Assembly: GCF_027887165.1 (NCBI RefSeq) | Contig: NC_077230.1 | Span: 33,555,351 to 33,619,350 of the forward strand | From: Monodelphis domestica | Taxonomy: Eukaryota; Chordata; Mammalia; Didelphimorphia; Didelphidae | Length of the DNA: 64,000 bases | Direction of reading: 5' to 3' | Part shown: positions 11,537-23,034 of the stretch, one piece after another | Layout of the letters: the number at the start of each line of letters is the position of its first letter | Position numbering within the stretch: position 1 is the first letter of the stretch | The notes under the pieces: model-generated | The model's database searches: none | The model's input: the letters and a program-made list of their open reading frames with translations, nothing else | What the model was told of the DNA's origin: nothing | Program-made: the position numbers and the translations under genes

Positions 11537-13049
11537 ATCCCCCCTGATGATCATTGGGAGACTAGTCTCCCCATTGATCATTTAACATAATCATTTTGTA
11601 GTTCTAAATTCACTTCTAACTAAAGATATACACAATATTCAATTTTCTAAGAGAAATTAGAATAGTGAGAGAGGAAATAGAAAAGAAAAGAAAGCAAAAC
11701 CAATGTTTGCTAGGTGCATTGACAGAAAGCCAAATTAGGGGCAGTCCCTTTTGGCATAAATGTGTACAGTTACAATAAATGTTCAATCAAAAGTTCAGTC
11801 CAATCAATCACATCCAAAGTTCATTCTTGATCTTCTTGATGAAGTGTAGGTTTTCGGCATCTTTCTGCAACAGTCCATTCTCTGGATATAAAAGTTTCAA
11901 GCTTCTTTCTTGAAGATCTTTTCTCAAACAGAATCAAAATCTTTGAATTTTTTTATAAAAGTAAAATCTTAAACAAAATTCTTGGATTTTTATAAAAATA
12001 CAATCTCAAACAAAAAAAATTCAAAAATTCTTAGATTTTAAATTAAAATACAATCCCCCCTGAAGTAAGTATTTAAAAAAAAATATCAAGTTTAGCTCAG
12101 AATGCAATGTTCAGTTATGGGGGTGTATGTGTCAATTATCAAAAGAATAGAAAAATAATCAAAAACATAAGAAAAATTCAAAATATACCTTGTATAGGTC
12201 CAGTTTAAAGTAATTTCTATCCCACAAGTATGTAGGACAGAATGTAGTAATATTTCACTTAGCCATTTGTAGCCAAGAATAAAGGAAGTTGCCATAATAT
12301 AAGAAGAAAAGAATTAGAATTCTATTTTGATGGGGAAATGTCATTCCCTTGTCTGATTTTTTCCTCAGGGATATAGGGAGCCAGCATGATAGTCAAGCTT
12401 TGTACTTGTTTGAGTACTTCGAAAAAAGTGTAGATACAAGGAAGTCCTACGACTTAAACATAAGTTAAGCATCGCAACCTCGAGTCTCACTTTAATATTT
12501 CTTGTGTGCTCTATTGGCACTATTCAGGTTTAGTCTGTGCTCCTTGTTTTTATCCCTTTTCCTGGAATCAGACACAAACATTAATCACAGTCCTATAATA
12601 TTTTATCAATAAATGGCAGGTTCCCATAGTTTAAAGCTTTTAGGCATATATTGATATTATAGCAAGAGTATATATATTAACTTGTATTACTGCAGGGAAA
12701 AATGATATTAATATTAATTATGTGTACCTTCAGTACAAAAAATGAGAAAAAAATCAATTATTCTGATAAAAAAATAAAAGGAAAGAAATAAGAAAAAATA
12801 AGAAAAAAATCAGTAATTCAATATATTCTTGAAAAAAAAACAGCATCCATTTGTCTATGGATTATTATCTCCAATTCATATGATAAGATAGAGTCACAAT
12901 TCATATGATAGGATAGAGTCAATCAGTCTCAGCAGAAGATGCTTTCTTCACATGTGAGCAGTGAATCCAAGAGTCTCTTTCTCCAATCTTTATAGATGTT
13001 GGAGTAGTTAATAATATTTGGAATGATCCTTCCCATGAAGGTTGAGTTG
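11537..13049 (-). other. ERV segment between integrase and 3' LTR
   Basis: About 1.5 kb where env would be expected. It is A/T-rich, and no surface or transmembrane envelope motif (such as a CX6CC or fusion peptide) was recognised. The family copy may have lost env, or it may be too degraded to read. Confidence 0.5.
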
Positions 13050-14020
13050 TTCCAGTTCACTTGAAATTCTTGATATAAACTTTATCTCCTGGGTTCAGGT
13101 CATTCAGAGAAAAGTCTAATGGTCCGGCTTGTACTGCAGCTCCGGATTCATGAAGTTCACGTAGTTTGTGCTGTAACTCCTGTATATAGGAAGCAATAGT
13201 AATATCTCCCCCTAATAGCGATGTATAAGCTGGGGGGAAAGGCTTAGCCTGTATAGGCTGATGTCCAAAAAGCATCTCAAATGGTGAAATATGTAAGTCT
13301 CCTCTATGCCTGTTTCTAAGATAAAATAGGGCCAGAGGGAAAATTTCAGGCCATTTTAAATGGGTCTCAGTGCATAATTTGCCAATCATAGTCTTAAGTT
13401 CTTTATTCATCCTCTCCACTTGGCCTGAGCTCTGGGGGTGATATGGAACATGGAATTTTGGAGTAATCCCCAAGCAAGAATATATTTGATTTAAGACAGA
13501 ATCGGTAAAATGACTCCCTCTATCGGAGTCAATACGTGCTGGTAGTCCAAAGCGAGGAATAATTTCTTTTAAAAGTATCTTAGCAACAAAATACCCTGTG
13601 GCTCTGGTCGCAGGAAATGTTTCCGGCCATCTGGTTAGTTGATCTACAATTACTAGACAAAATTTATAAAGTCCAGCCTTTGGCATTGTTATGAAATCTA
13701 TCTATAGATGTTCAAAAGGTGTGTAAGCCAGAGGACGTCCCCCAAAGGCTTTCCCACGATATGCATGTTGGTCATATGCCTGGCAGATAGGGCAGGCTGA
13801 ACATACTTTAGAGGCTATAGTAGTTATACCAGGGGCTATCCATACTCTCTTGACAGAGTCCACGATGCCCTGGGTGCCAAAATGACCATTTTTATGAATA
13901 GATTGGCAAATTTGGTTATAGAAACTTCTAGGGAGCAGGGGTTTTCCTTCAGATGACACCCATACTCCATTAATTTGTTTTGCTTTAAAATTTTGTTTCC
14001 ATTTTTCCACTTCCTTTTCA
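13050..14020 (-). pseudogene. ERV integrase region (fossil)
   Basis: Integrase signatures are visible: an N-terminal zinc-binding pattern ending CSACPICQ, the first catalytic Asp in CLVIVDQLTRWPETF, the second in RIDSDRGSHFT, and the Glu region YHPQSSGQVERMNKE, with spacing typical of retroviral integrases. A basic C-terminal stretch follows. Degraded fossil of the pol gene. Confidence 0.9.
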
Positions 14021-16450
14021 TTATAGAAAAGTGATAAATTTAAATTATCAGTGGTTGTTAATGTTAAAATTAATCCAGGTCCTTCTATGGCTGCTAGTTT
14101 TGCAGCTGCATCTGCTTGGTCATTTTCTCTAGAGACAGGGTCAGAGCCACCTGTATGGGCAGAGCAGTGAACTACAGCTAGGGCTTTAGGCAGTTTGAGA
14201 GCAGAAAGAACTTCATTAATAATTTCTGCATTAACTATGGATTTTCCAGCTGAGGTTAAAAATCCTCATTGGAGCCATAGCATCCCGACTGAGTGACAAA
14301 TGCCAAAAGCATATTGAGAATCCATATAAATTGTTGCCTTTTTATCCGTGGCAATTATACAAGCTTGTGTTAGAGCTATGAGTTCTGCTCCTTGAGCGCT
14401 AATGTTAGAAGGTAGTGAAGCTGACCATTCAGTGGCAAATTCTGAGACTATGGCAGCTCCAGTGTAACGTTAGTATGCCATCCCTCATAAAAGAGGAACC
14501 ATCGGTAAATAAAATCAGATCTGCATTGTCTAAGGGAGTGTCCAAGAGATTATCTCGAGGCTTTTCTGCCATGGACACTAATGTTTCACAGTTATGTAAT
14601 GGTTCTCCTGAAGTAGGTAAATCTGGAAGCAAGGTGGCAGGGTTAAGAGTTGAACAGCGTTTCAAGGTAATATTTTCACTATTTAATAAGGTTATTTCAT
14701 ACCTTGTAATTCTCTGATCCAAGAATGCCTGTGTTCTATGTTTTATCAATAATGCTTCAATCTCATGTGGGCACATTATTGTTAATGGACATCCCAATAC
14801 TAAATCAACGGTTTTTGTTACTAGTAAGGCTGTAGCAGCTACTCCTCTAAGGCATGGTGGTGCTCCTGCTGCTACTGGGTCTAGTTGGGCAGAATAATAA
14901 GCAATTGGGTGCTGAGAAGGTCCCAAAGTCTGAGTTAACACACCAGAGGCTACTCCTCTTCGCTCATGCACATATAAAGTAAATGGCTTGTTGTAATCTG
15001 GGATGCCTAGAGAAGGGGCAGACATGATAGCCTTTTTTAGATCTGATAGAGCTGACAAGTGTTCAGGCTCTAATTTGAGGGGTTCAGGAACCGAATCCTT
15101 TGTTAATGCTATAAGGGGTTTAGTGATTTCCCCATAGCAAGGAATCCATTGTCTACAAAACCCTGTTGCTCCTAAAATTGCTCTCAGCTGTTTCTTAGTG
15201 GTAGGAGCACTCAATTTTTGAATGTTCTCAATTCGTTTTGGAGAAATATAACGAGCACCTGCAGTCAAGATGAATCTCAAATATTCTACTTTTTGGAGAC
15301 ACCATTGAACTTTATCCTTAGAGATTTTATGTCCTCTTTTGTGCAATTCCAAAAGAAGGTGTTTGCTATCTTCTTGACATGTTTTTGCATCTGTTGAAGC
15401 CAAGAGTAGATCATCTACATATTTGATTAATTTGCTATTTTTAAATGTTATATTGTCTGTGTCTTGGCTCAAAATTTGCTCAAATAAGCTCGGACTTTCG
15501 ACATAATCCTGTGGCAGCCGACACCAGGTATATTGTGAGCCCTTCCAGGTGAAAGCAAAAATATGCCTGGAGTTCTCATGTATTGGTATGGAAAAGAAAG
15601 CTGAACACAAGTCTACTACTGTAAAGTATGTAGCTGTGCTAGGAATAGATGAAATAATAGTATGTATGTTAGAAACTACGGAGTGTCTCTTTATAACGTG
15701 ATTATTCACTGCCCTTAGATCCTGTACGAATCTATAGATGTGCTTGCCATCGGGCCCTTTTTTTGGTTTTTTAATTGGTAGGATGGGCGTGTTGTATTCA
15801 GATTTGCAAGGGATTATTATTCCCTGTTCTATTAATGAGTTAATAACTGGTGTAATACCCTCAATTGCCTCCTTTGAGAGGGGATACTGAGGGATAGAAG
15901 GAGGTGGGCTAGATTTAGTTTTTATCTGCACAGGAACAGCAGATTTAAGTAAGCCTACATCAGAAGAAGATGTGGCCCAAAGAGACTCAGGTATATCTTT
16001 AGGTATTTCAAAAATGGAAGGCTCTTTTGCCTCCTGGTTTTCCGAGAGAAGTACAGGGAGTAATTTTAAAGATTCCTCTGGTACTTCTAATGATAATGAG
16101 CCATCTGGGGAGCAGGTTATTGTGGCTCTGAGTTTGCATAGAAGGTTCCTCCCCAGTAAATTTAAAGGGGAGTCAGGCATCAAAAGGAAGGAGTGTTGTA
16201 CCTCTAGGGGTCCTACAGACACCATTCTAGGAGGAAGTCTTTTAACTCTTTGGGTTATTCCTGATACTCCCATTACATTCTCTGAGCCAATAGAATAACA
16301 TTGTAAATCAGGTGTTCTCTTTAATACAGACCAGGAAGCTCCGGTGTCTAATAGACAATCATAATAGGTGTTACCCACCTTTAAGGTAACATGGGGTTCA
16401 TTAGTATGGGGAGGGCAGTGGATAGGGACAACGGGGAGTAGGACATCAGG
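14021..16450 (-). pseudogene. ERV protease, reverse transcriptase and RNase H region (fossil)
   Basis: Protease active-site motif LLDTGASWSVL lies near 16340. Reverse transcriptase follows with VQDLRAVN, FTVVDLCSAFFSIPI and the catalytic YVDDLLLAS near 15400-15430, which is the gammaretroviral form. ATGFCRQWIP and the thumb/connection region come next, then RNase H starting LILFTDGSS near 14510. Order and motifs place the element in class I, near the MLV-like group. It is part of the broken provirus. Confidence 0.93.
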
Positions 16451-16514
16451 GTCTGGGAAATCAAAGGTTGTATCCTCTGATTCCTGTGCCCCAGCACCCC
16501 CCCCCCGGACACCA

Positions 16515-18150
16515 TCATTGTGTTTGGGATATTCCTTGGGCACCCCCCTGAAGGGCACCTCTCTGAGGGTCATTAGTACCTCGAGTATTTTTTGGACGAG
16601 CGCCATTTCTCATATATTGTTGTTGTTCATTATCATTATAATTTTCTTCAATTTGAGCATTGTCATTAATTTCCCAATTCCTATTTCTATAATTCTGGTT
16701 TCTAAAGTTCTTATTTCTATATTCATTATAGTTATTTCCATAGTCATTATTATAATTTCTAGAATTCTGGTTTCTATAACCATTATCATCATTTCTATAG
16801 TTATTATTTCTAAAACTATTATTAAACTGTGTATTCCTTCCAAACATCTTAAGAAAGGTTCTACATTCCATCATTTTGTGGCCCTTCTTCTCACAGAAGT
16901 GGCAAGTAATGGATTGATAATTGGATTTCTGGAGAGGGGCAATTGTCGTTGGTTCATTATCATGCCCACTTTCTAATTTAGTTATCCTATCTATTAAATA
17001 TCTCATTTTTTTCTTCATTTCCTCCATGTCATCATTATTTTCTTCCTCCTTTTCTTTGTTTCCCTTTAAAACATATATAGCTGTTTTTTGCAATTCTTCA
17101 AGGTCCATATCTGACCATCTTGGGCATTGTGTTCTAAAATAATTCTTAATTGCTTTGCAAGAGTTATTTACAAAGATTCTTCTAACTTGTCTTAAACTAC
17201 TCTCTTTAGTTAAGTCCCAATCTAAGTATCTGTCCCAAACTCGATAATTCTATCCATAAATCTGGAGGGTGTTTCTTCTTCCTTTTGCTTAATTTTTTCC
17301 AGTTCCATCCACTTATCTGTACTGTCTGCACATTCCTTCATTGCCGTGAGGATGGCCTCTCTACAACGGTATAGTTGTAGATAATCCTCAGGACTGTTAT
17401 AGTCCCATTCAGGATCCTGAGATGGCCAATGTGCTGCATTGGTTTTGTTGACATGAGCAATTATTTTATTTTTTTCACGTTCACTTAAAAAAGCCTGTAG
17501 TAAGTTCTCAACGTCCTTGTAAGATGGATTATACTGAAAAAATATGTCTCCCATCTTTTTTGTTACTAGAAAAGGATCTTGTTCATATGTGGGGATATTT
17601 CGTGTAAATTCATTTATTTCTTGGGGAGTAAACGGTATCCTATCTCTTAAAGTCACCACATCCCCATTCCGTCCTATTTCAGGTACTTCTCTTAGAGGAA
17701 ACAGGCCTCTAGTTGAATTTTGTGCCTGTGGGTCAGTTTGACAAGGACAGGTTTTTCTAGGAGGACAAGATCTCCTTTGTGTTGTAATTTGGTTTTCTGT
17801 AGGAGAGGGAACATGAGAAACTGGGATTGCAGGGGAAGGGTTTTGGGGATTAAATTCAGTCAAGATTTGCACTGTACGAGAGAAGCAGTCTGTTAACTGG
17901 GCTATAGGGAAGGTGTTTTCCATCTCTATTTCAGGGAAGGAAATTTCCTCATTCAAAGGTTCAGAAACAGGTCTGTTTCTGGTAGAGTGGTTGTTTGCCA
18001 ATTGATCCTGTAAGAAACTTTTTAGATCTTCTAATTGGGCTTGCATTTTATCCTCAATTTTTCCTATTTTATCCTCCATATTTCCCATTTTATCCTCCAT
18101 ATTTCCTATTTTATCCTCAATTTTTTCTATTTTATCCTCAATTGTTTTTT
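16515..18150 (-). pseudogene. ERV gag region with zinc knuckle (fossil)
   Basis: The N-terminal part (near 18046-18150) holds tandem heptads of the form MEDKMGN/IEDKIGK that would form a coiled coil. A Pro-rich middle follows, then a capsid-like segment containing REVPEIGRNGDVVTLRDR. Near 16880 there is a single CCHC zinc knuckle (CHFCEKKGHKMMEC), followed by an Asn/Tyr/Arg-rich tail. Domain order is that of a gammaretroviral Gag. Degraded fossil. Confidence 0.88.
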
Positions 18151-18499
18151 TATTTTAGCATCTCTAAATATAGTATTGAGGAGTACAAAAATGACAGTAC
18201 CTATTAATATAAAAATTTGGAGGTATCCTGCATTCCTCAATGCCCCTACTTTTTCAGCTGCCATATAATTGTCAAAGAATGTAGTACTCATTATTTTATA
18301 TATATTTTGTAATTTCACAAAACACATGGGGAGCAGGGCAAAGCCACAAACTTTCCACAAGGTTTATTTTCTCTTTTTTCTTTTTTTTTTCTAATCCAGG
18401 AAGTTGTTCCTTAAGGGAAAGGATATTTAGAAACAGCTCTTCCAGCCAGGACTTTAGAGTCCTGTTGCTGAGATTTAAAGCAGCTGTTTTCTGTCTATC

Positions 18500-18600
18500 A
18501 GAGTCACACAGCTGAGAAGTATCCGAGGTCCGATTTGAACCCAGGACCTTCTGTCTCTAGGGCTGGCTCTCAATCCGCTGAGCTACCCAGCTGTCCCTTA
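18500..18600 (+). repeat. SINE fragment in the ERV leader
   Basis: Between the 5' LTR and gag, the plus strand reads GTCACACAGCTGAGAAGTAT, then GATTTGAACCCAGGACC and GAGCTACCCAGCTGTCCC. This is the 3' half of the Mar1-type SINE seen intact elsewhere (20317-20511). It is antisense to the ERV, and upstream sequence about 18400-18500 may belong to the same insertion. Confidence 0.75.
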
Positions 18601-18826
18601 AGATTAATGGGAAGAAAAAGAAAAAACTGCTGATTCCAATTTAACTTAAGGAGAAAAGAGAAGCGAGAAAAATTTTTTTATACTCATGTGTTCTAGCAGC
18701 TGTGTCTTTAAGCCAAGTTTTTTGTTAAAAAAAAGGGACTAAGTGGTGAGACGGTATAGTAAAAAGGCAAGGAATTTCAGAAGTTTATTGAGAGGATTCT
18801 TTAGACTCCCGTGTGGTCAGCCACAA

Positions 18827-19759
18827 TGTGACAAGGAAATCACTTTTAAAAGACTGATATATATTAATTTAAGGTCGCCAAGGAATTCAGCTATGTAATT
18901 CCTAAATGAAAACTCAAGTCAGCCGTCAACCTTTTATAGAGTTTTAATTACAGACAGGAGGAAGAAAGGAATTAGAGAGAGAGAGAGAGGGAGAGAGAAA
19001 GGGGAGAGAAGGGAATAGGGCTTAAATACCCCTTCTGTTTAGGCTGGGCCAAAAGGCCCAAGCCCTTAGATAGCTGGGGCAAAGAAAGGAGATCAGTCCC
19101 TATTACTCATGTGACCAAAATGGAGAAACAGTCTCAGAGGCCCCCACCTTCAGCTTCCTTCAGAGCAAGCTTCTCAGAGCACCTCTCCAACCACTCAGTG
19201 CCAAAACTCTCCAACCACCCCCAGTCCTCAGACCCCTCTCTCTTTAAGGAAACCATCCAAGTACCCTCCCCTCAGTTCTCACATCTACCAATCACTGTCC
19301 ATCATTTTCCCTGTGCCAAAGGTGGCTCTAGCTTAACCCAGGACTGCCCAGAGGTCTGGGCTTTGCACATGTTTGTTGGAGGTCATATTCTCAAATAATT
19401 AAATTTTGATCTATGCTGCAGCCCTTCCTAAATCCTGTTAGGACTGAGTGGGGTGGAAATTGTATTTTCCAAGACCTGATTCTGTCATTCCAAGTATCTC
19501 TATTGTATCAATTCTAAAATCAATCATGACTCAAATTCCTGTTCTATGCTTAAGCATAGGTCAAAGTCCTTTCCATTGTTCAGCAAAAGGTTTCTGTCCT
19601 AAAGTAATCTTAAGAAGGGAGGAGGAGGAACCTCCCATGCCAATGGGGTTCACATTCCAATAGCCAAGACCCACTATCAATAGGAAATTTTTCAAGTATG
19701 AAATTTCCCAATGGTGAAATTTCCAACATTTATAAGTCTAAGAAATTTTAAGGTTTACA
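18827..19759 (-). repeat. 5' LTR of the ERV
   Basis: A 933-bp LTR matching the 3' LTR with about 1% difference. Just inside it, the minus strand reads TTGTGGCTGACCACACGGGA, where TGGCTGACC... is the likely primer-binding site; the matching tRNA was not identified. Confidence 0.95.
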
Positions 19760-19802
19760 CATGACTGATGTGTAAATATGAAAAGAATTTCAGTAAACTC
19801 AC

Positions 19803-19867
19803 AATTAGTTGGAACATTGATATCTTCAAGTACATCTGCCAGGCTTGTCTCCTCAGAGACATGAGCC
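19803..19867 (-). CDS. internal exon of unidentified minus-strand gene
   Basis: A 65-nt exon lying only 44 bp from the ERV edge. On the minus strand the acceptor is TATTCTAG (before 19867) and the donor AATT|GTGAGTTT (after 19803). It completes a TG|G Trp codon from the exon at 25481-25559, reads AHVSEETSLADVLEDINVPT and N, and exits with one base that pairs with AT of the exon at 9619-9727. Phase is consistent on both sides. The peptide is acidic and unrecognised. Confidence 0.65.
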
Positions 19868-20303
19868 CTAGAATAAAATGTCAAAATATCTAAATATAAA
19901 TCCTTGATTTAAAAGAGCAAATATTGAATATTAATACTTGAAATAAGGATCTTTCACATTATTCTCATTTATCACCACCTCTGAAGGGCTCTTCTCAAAT
20001 GAATACTATTGATTTGGATAGTCCTTCCCTAAGTCTCTTCCAATGATTTTAATTTCTCAGAATATATCCTATGCAAAACCTTCATCTGTAGAGCTCCTAT
20101 ACTTTTGATAGTTCATATCCATTTACAGACATTTTAAAAACAAATTGGGATTTTTAGAAACCCACAGGGCCTGATGATGTAGGGATAGCCCAAGAAGGCC
20201 TATTTACCATCAAGAATATCGTGAAACAAATGAAAAAAACCTTATGGGAACAAATGAAATGTTATTTCTGTGGTGAGGTAGCAGAATGTCATCAAGTAGT
20301 GAT
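19868..20303. other. intron of minus-strand gene
   Basis: Intronic sequence with no clear repeat. The first ~60 bp (AAATATAAATCCTTGATTT and on) resemble the sequence beside the exon at 337-380. Confidence 0.5.
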
Positions 20304-20524
20304 AGCTTTGTATTTTTTTAAAACCCTTACCTTCCATCTTAGAATCAATATGGTGTATTGGTTTCAAGGAAGAAGAACGGTAAGGGCTAGGCAATGGGGG
20401 TTAAGTGATTTGCCCAGGGTCACACAGTTAGGAAGTGTTTGAGTCCAGATTTGAACCTACGATCTCCCATCTCACTCTAGCTCTCAAACCACTGAGCCAT
20501 CCAGCTGTCCCAGCTCTGTACTTT
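20304..20524 (+). repeat. Mar1-type CORE SINE with target duplication
   Basis: The SINE occupies 20317-20511 (AAAACCCTTACCTTCCATCT ... GGTAAGGGCTAGGCAATGGG ... GACTTGCCCAGGGTCACACA-like core ... ACTGAGCCATCCAGCTGTCC). It is flanked by AGCTTTGTATTTT (20304-20316) and AGCTCTGTACTTT (20512-20524), 11 of 13 identical. The right-hand copy was later the target of the AP1S2 retrocopy. Confidence 0.85.
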
Positions 20525-20525
20525 T

Positions 20526-22727
20526 TTTTTTTAAGTTTAAATGTTGCTATTTATTGTTTTGTAAGACAAATGTATAATTCAAAGACTGTTGTAGTGGCAT
20601 TCTTATTTTTAATAAATTTAAAGTGTTTTGTGTGAAAACTTCATTTGAATCTACCTTGTGTTCACTTGTAACAATAACTTTTAATGAGGTTTGATTTTAC
20701 TTCCATTTTAGTAAAGGAGCTTAACATATTTATGTCAACAGAATCTCCCTTTCCAGCAGCTGTTACTCTTACTAACAAACCTTTGGATAGAGATAAACAC
20801 ACTGCGGTGGTGGTGTAAGAGTGGACGTTTATTACAACTAATGTATGTGATAAGACAATGGTCACAGCCTAAATATTAGTCACAATTACAAAGCTTAATC
20901 CAGCTAAGCACAAACAAATAAGTGAAAATGTAAACCTTGAAAGACACGTTTTTAAATACATAAGAAAATGGCACTGAAACAAAATTATGGTGGTTTTAAA
21001 AAATAAATCCCACTATTGCCATTTTACCTTATCCAGCTAACATTTTTACATGAATATTTTCTGATTAGGAGGTGGCATGACAGGAAACGTCATAAATTGG
21101 TGGTAGGTAGGAACATCATAAAAAAGTACAGGGAAAATTTAGTTAACTAGAATAACTTACTATCAATACTGGAGCAAACAGCCATGTGATACCTTGTGTT
21201 AAGATGTCAACAATACCAGGCAAATCACTTTCATAACATCCTATTTTAAGTAGCTATTTTCCTTAGTCCATGAAGAAATGAGGTAAATAGTGGCAGTATA
21301 ATGTAAAGGGGGGGATGATAACCCATTTAAGTTGTAAAATTATGCTTAAAGAAATCTTATATAGAAAACATTTAACCCATTTCCATAATGTATATTATGT
21401 GCTCATTGGAGTATAGTATCTTCAGTCCAAATTCCTGCCTTCAACTAATGGTCAATGTAAAATAAGATTGTTCCAACTCAAGTAAACCTGTATTCTCTTT
21501 AATGTAATATCCCTTTAGTCTCAGAAACGTATATTTTTTCAATAAGCTACCAGTTTAAGATAATGTAGTTCCCAATAAGTCTCTTTGGTATACATATGTA
21601 TAAGTTTCTGCGGTAATGTTAAAATTTCAATCATTTTGATATGTAAAATCAGTCAATTTTTCTCATTCCCATAAATACTGAAATGTAACACTAGTCTTTG
21701 GTTGCATAAAACTGTACTGAAGCATTATTACGTCTACTTTTAAATGGATACAAATGTTAGCTTCCTTTCAGTTCAATGCAGTAATACCAGCAGATGTGCT
21801 TCCTGTTTGTGATTTTTATGTGTATGTTCATAATTATCACATACAAATAAAATTAATGGGAAACTGACATAGTTGAACCTTTAAGAATACTGAAATTATC
21901 TCCTGCATCAAGTTTTAGTTAACATTTAAGTCCCTTTAAATTTTTTTGATTAATACTTTTTATTCCCTTTTGAAAAAGTGGAGTGTTTTTATGTAGGACT
22001 GAATGAAGCGGCTTAGCAAAACAGTAATACTGACAAACAGCATCTTACACCATTAGCTAAACATTGACATGAAGGCAGTGAACATCTACAGTATGTGAGA
22101 CCACATGATGTCATCAACATGGGAGATGGCTTATGTCAGTCCAATTTCTTCAAGAACACTATGTGGGGTTTCAGCTTCCTCTTGTAGCAGATCTGCCTGC
22201 TCGATGGCTTTAAGTACATTTTTCTTGGACGTTTCCTGAACTTCTCCTCCCAAAAGAAACTCGTCCAAAATAAAATAAGCCTTCTCAAAATTAAAGATGA
22301 TATCAAATTCACACACGCTGCCAAAATATTTGTCAAGTAGTTCAACATAACGCTGAATTATTTCCAGGGTAATTAGTTCATTGTCCTGATCTTCAATAGC
22401 ACAGCAGAAATACAGGCTAGCATATCTTTTGTAGACAATCTTGAGATCTCACCACTCCAAAAAGCTGCACATTTTGGGTTTATGGGCTAAAACTGTTTGA
22501 ACAAGTTCCCTTGTGATTTTTTTCTTTTCTTTGTCCAATAGTGGGACATACCATTTCTGAAGTCGGAGCTTCCCCTGACGACTAAAAAGCAACATAAACT
22601 GCATTGTGGCTCCTGACGAGCTACAGCTGTCGCCCGCCGCTCCCGGGGCCGCAGAAGCAGCCGAGTGAAAAGCCCCCTCGGAGCGTCTGGAAGTCGAGCA
22701 GGTGGGGCGTAAGGAAAGAAGGAAAAG
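20526..22727 (-). pseudogene. AP1S2: AP1S2 processed retrocopy (mRNA-derived)
   Basis: An intronless, reverse-strand copy of the AP-1 clathrin adaptor sigma subunit mRNA. It is flanked by a perfect 17-bp duplication CCCAGCTCTGTACTTTT at 20509-20525 and 22728-22744. The minus strand shows a GC-rich 5' UTR (22605-22727), a full-length reading frame (22131-22604), about 1.6 kb of 3' UTR, an AATAAA signal at 20550-20555 and a poly(A) tract read as T at 20521-20532. The target on the minus strand is TT|AAAA, the L1 endonuclease site. It therefore arose by L1-mediated retroposition, inside an intron and in the same orientation as the host gene. Confidence 0.95.
22131..22604 (-). pseudogene. AP1S2: AP1S2 reading frame, full length with one internal stop
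   Basis: The frame begins [20 protein letters not shown] and ends [15 protein letters not shown], giving the 157 codons expected of sigma-1B. The functional protein is the small subunit of the AP-1 complex that sorts cargo at the trans-Golgi and endosomes. Compared with remembered mammalian AP1S2, this copy has few changes, several of C-to-T type (for example R to H, and R to stop). The stop falls after CSFLEW, where the parent has [10 protein letters not shown], so no full-length protein can be made. The frame downstream of the stop stays open to the natural end. Confidence 0.93.
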
Positions 22728-22849
22728 CCCAGCTCTGTACTTTTAAAGACAATAAAATCAAAATCATGTGCTAGAATTGGATGTGCTATCAGAACTGGTC
22801 CATTGAGTCTGATATCCTTGTTGGGTTTCTTTTTTCTTTTTATTTTTTT

Positions 22850-23030
22850 ATTAAAACCCTCACCTTCCATCTTGGAGTCAATACTGTGTATTGCAGAAGA
22901 GTGGTAAGGGCTAGGCAATGGGAGTCAAGTGACTTGCCCAGGGTCACACAGCTGGGAAGTATCTGAGGCCAGATTTGAACCTAGGACCTCCTGTCTCTAG
23001 GCCTGGCTCTCGGGCTTCTGAGTCTCCAGA
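22850..23030 (+). repeat. Mar1-type CORE SINE
   Basis: Plus-strand SINE: AAAACCCTCACCTTCCATCT, AGAGTGGTAAGGGCTAGGCA, GTGACTTGCCCAGGGTCACA and GATTTGAACCTAGGACCTCC appear in order. The 3' end departs from the usual CCCAGCTGTCC and runs into the CpG-rich block that follows. Confidence 0.85.
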
Positions 23031-23034
23031 AAAG

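Larger units (their letters stand above)
10594..19763 (-). mobile_element. gammaretrovirus-like (class I) ERV with two LTRs, broken fossil
   Basis: A provirus in minus orientation bounded by LTRs at 10598-11536 (3' LTR) and 18827-19759 (5' LTR), both with TG...CA ends. The 4-bp sequence CATG lies directly outside each end (10594-10597 and 19760-19763), as expected of a target duplication of gammaretrovirus type. Gag, protease, RT, RNase H and integrase regions follow in order on the minus strand. No env was recognised. By eye the LTRs differ by about 8 substitutions and 3 small indels in roughly 930 bp, just under 1%, so insertion probably dates to the last few million years. The coding regions carry several breaks. 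It sits between the exons at 9619-9727 and 19803-19867. Confidence 0.92.

Noticed and set aside
12092-12295. 67-codon minus-strand frame as an envelope remnant
   Set aside because: No envelope motif is visible, and composition is that of AT-rich non-coding sequence.
20317-20511. tRNA gene
   Set aside because: The tRNA-like part belongs to a SINE; no intact cloverleaf was recognised here or in the other SINEs.
22487-22918. 143-codon minus-strand frame over the AP1S2 5' region
   Set aside because: It is in another frame from the AP1S2 coding sequence and runs through the target duplication into flanking DNA; no recognisable protein.
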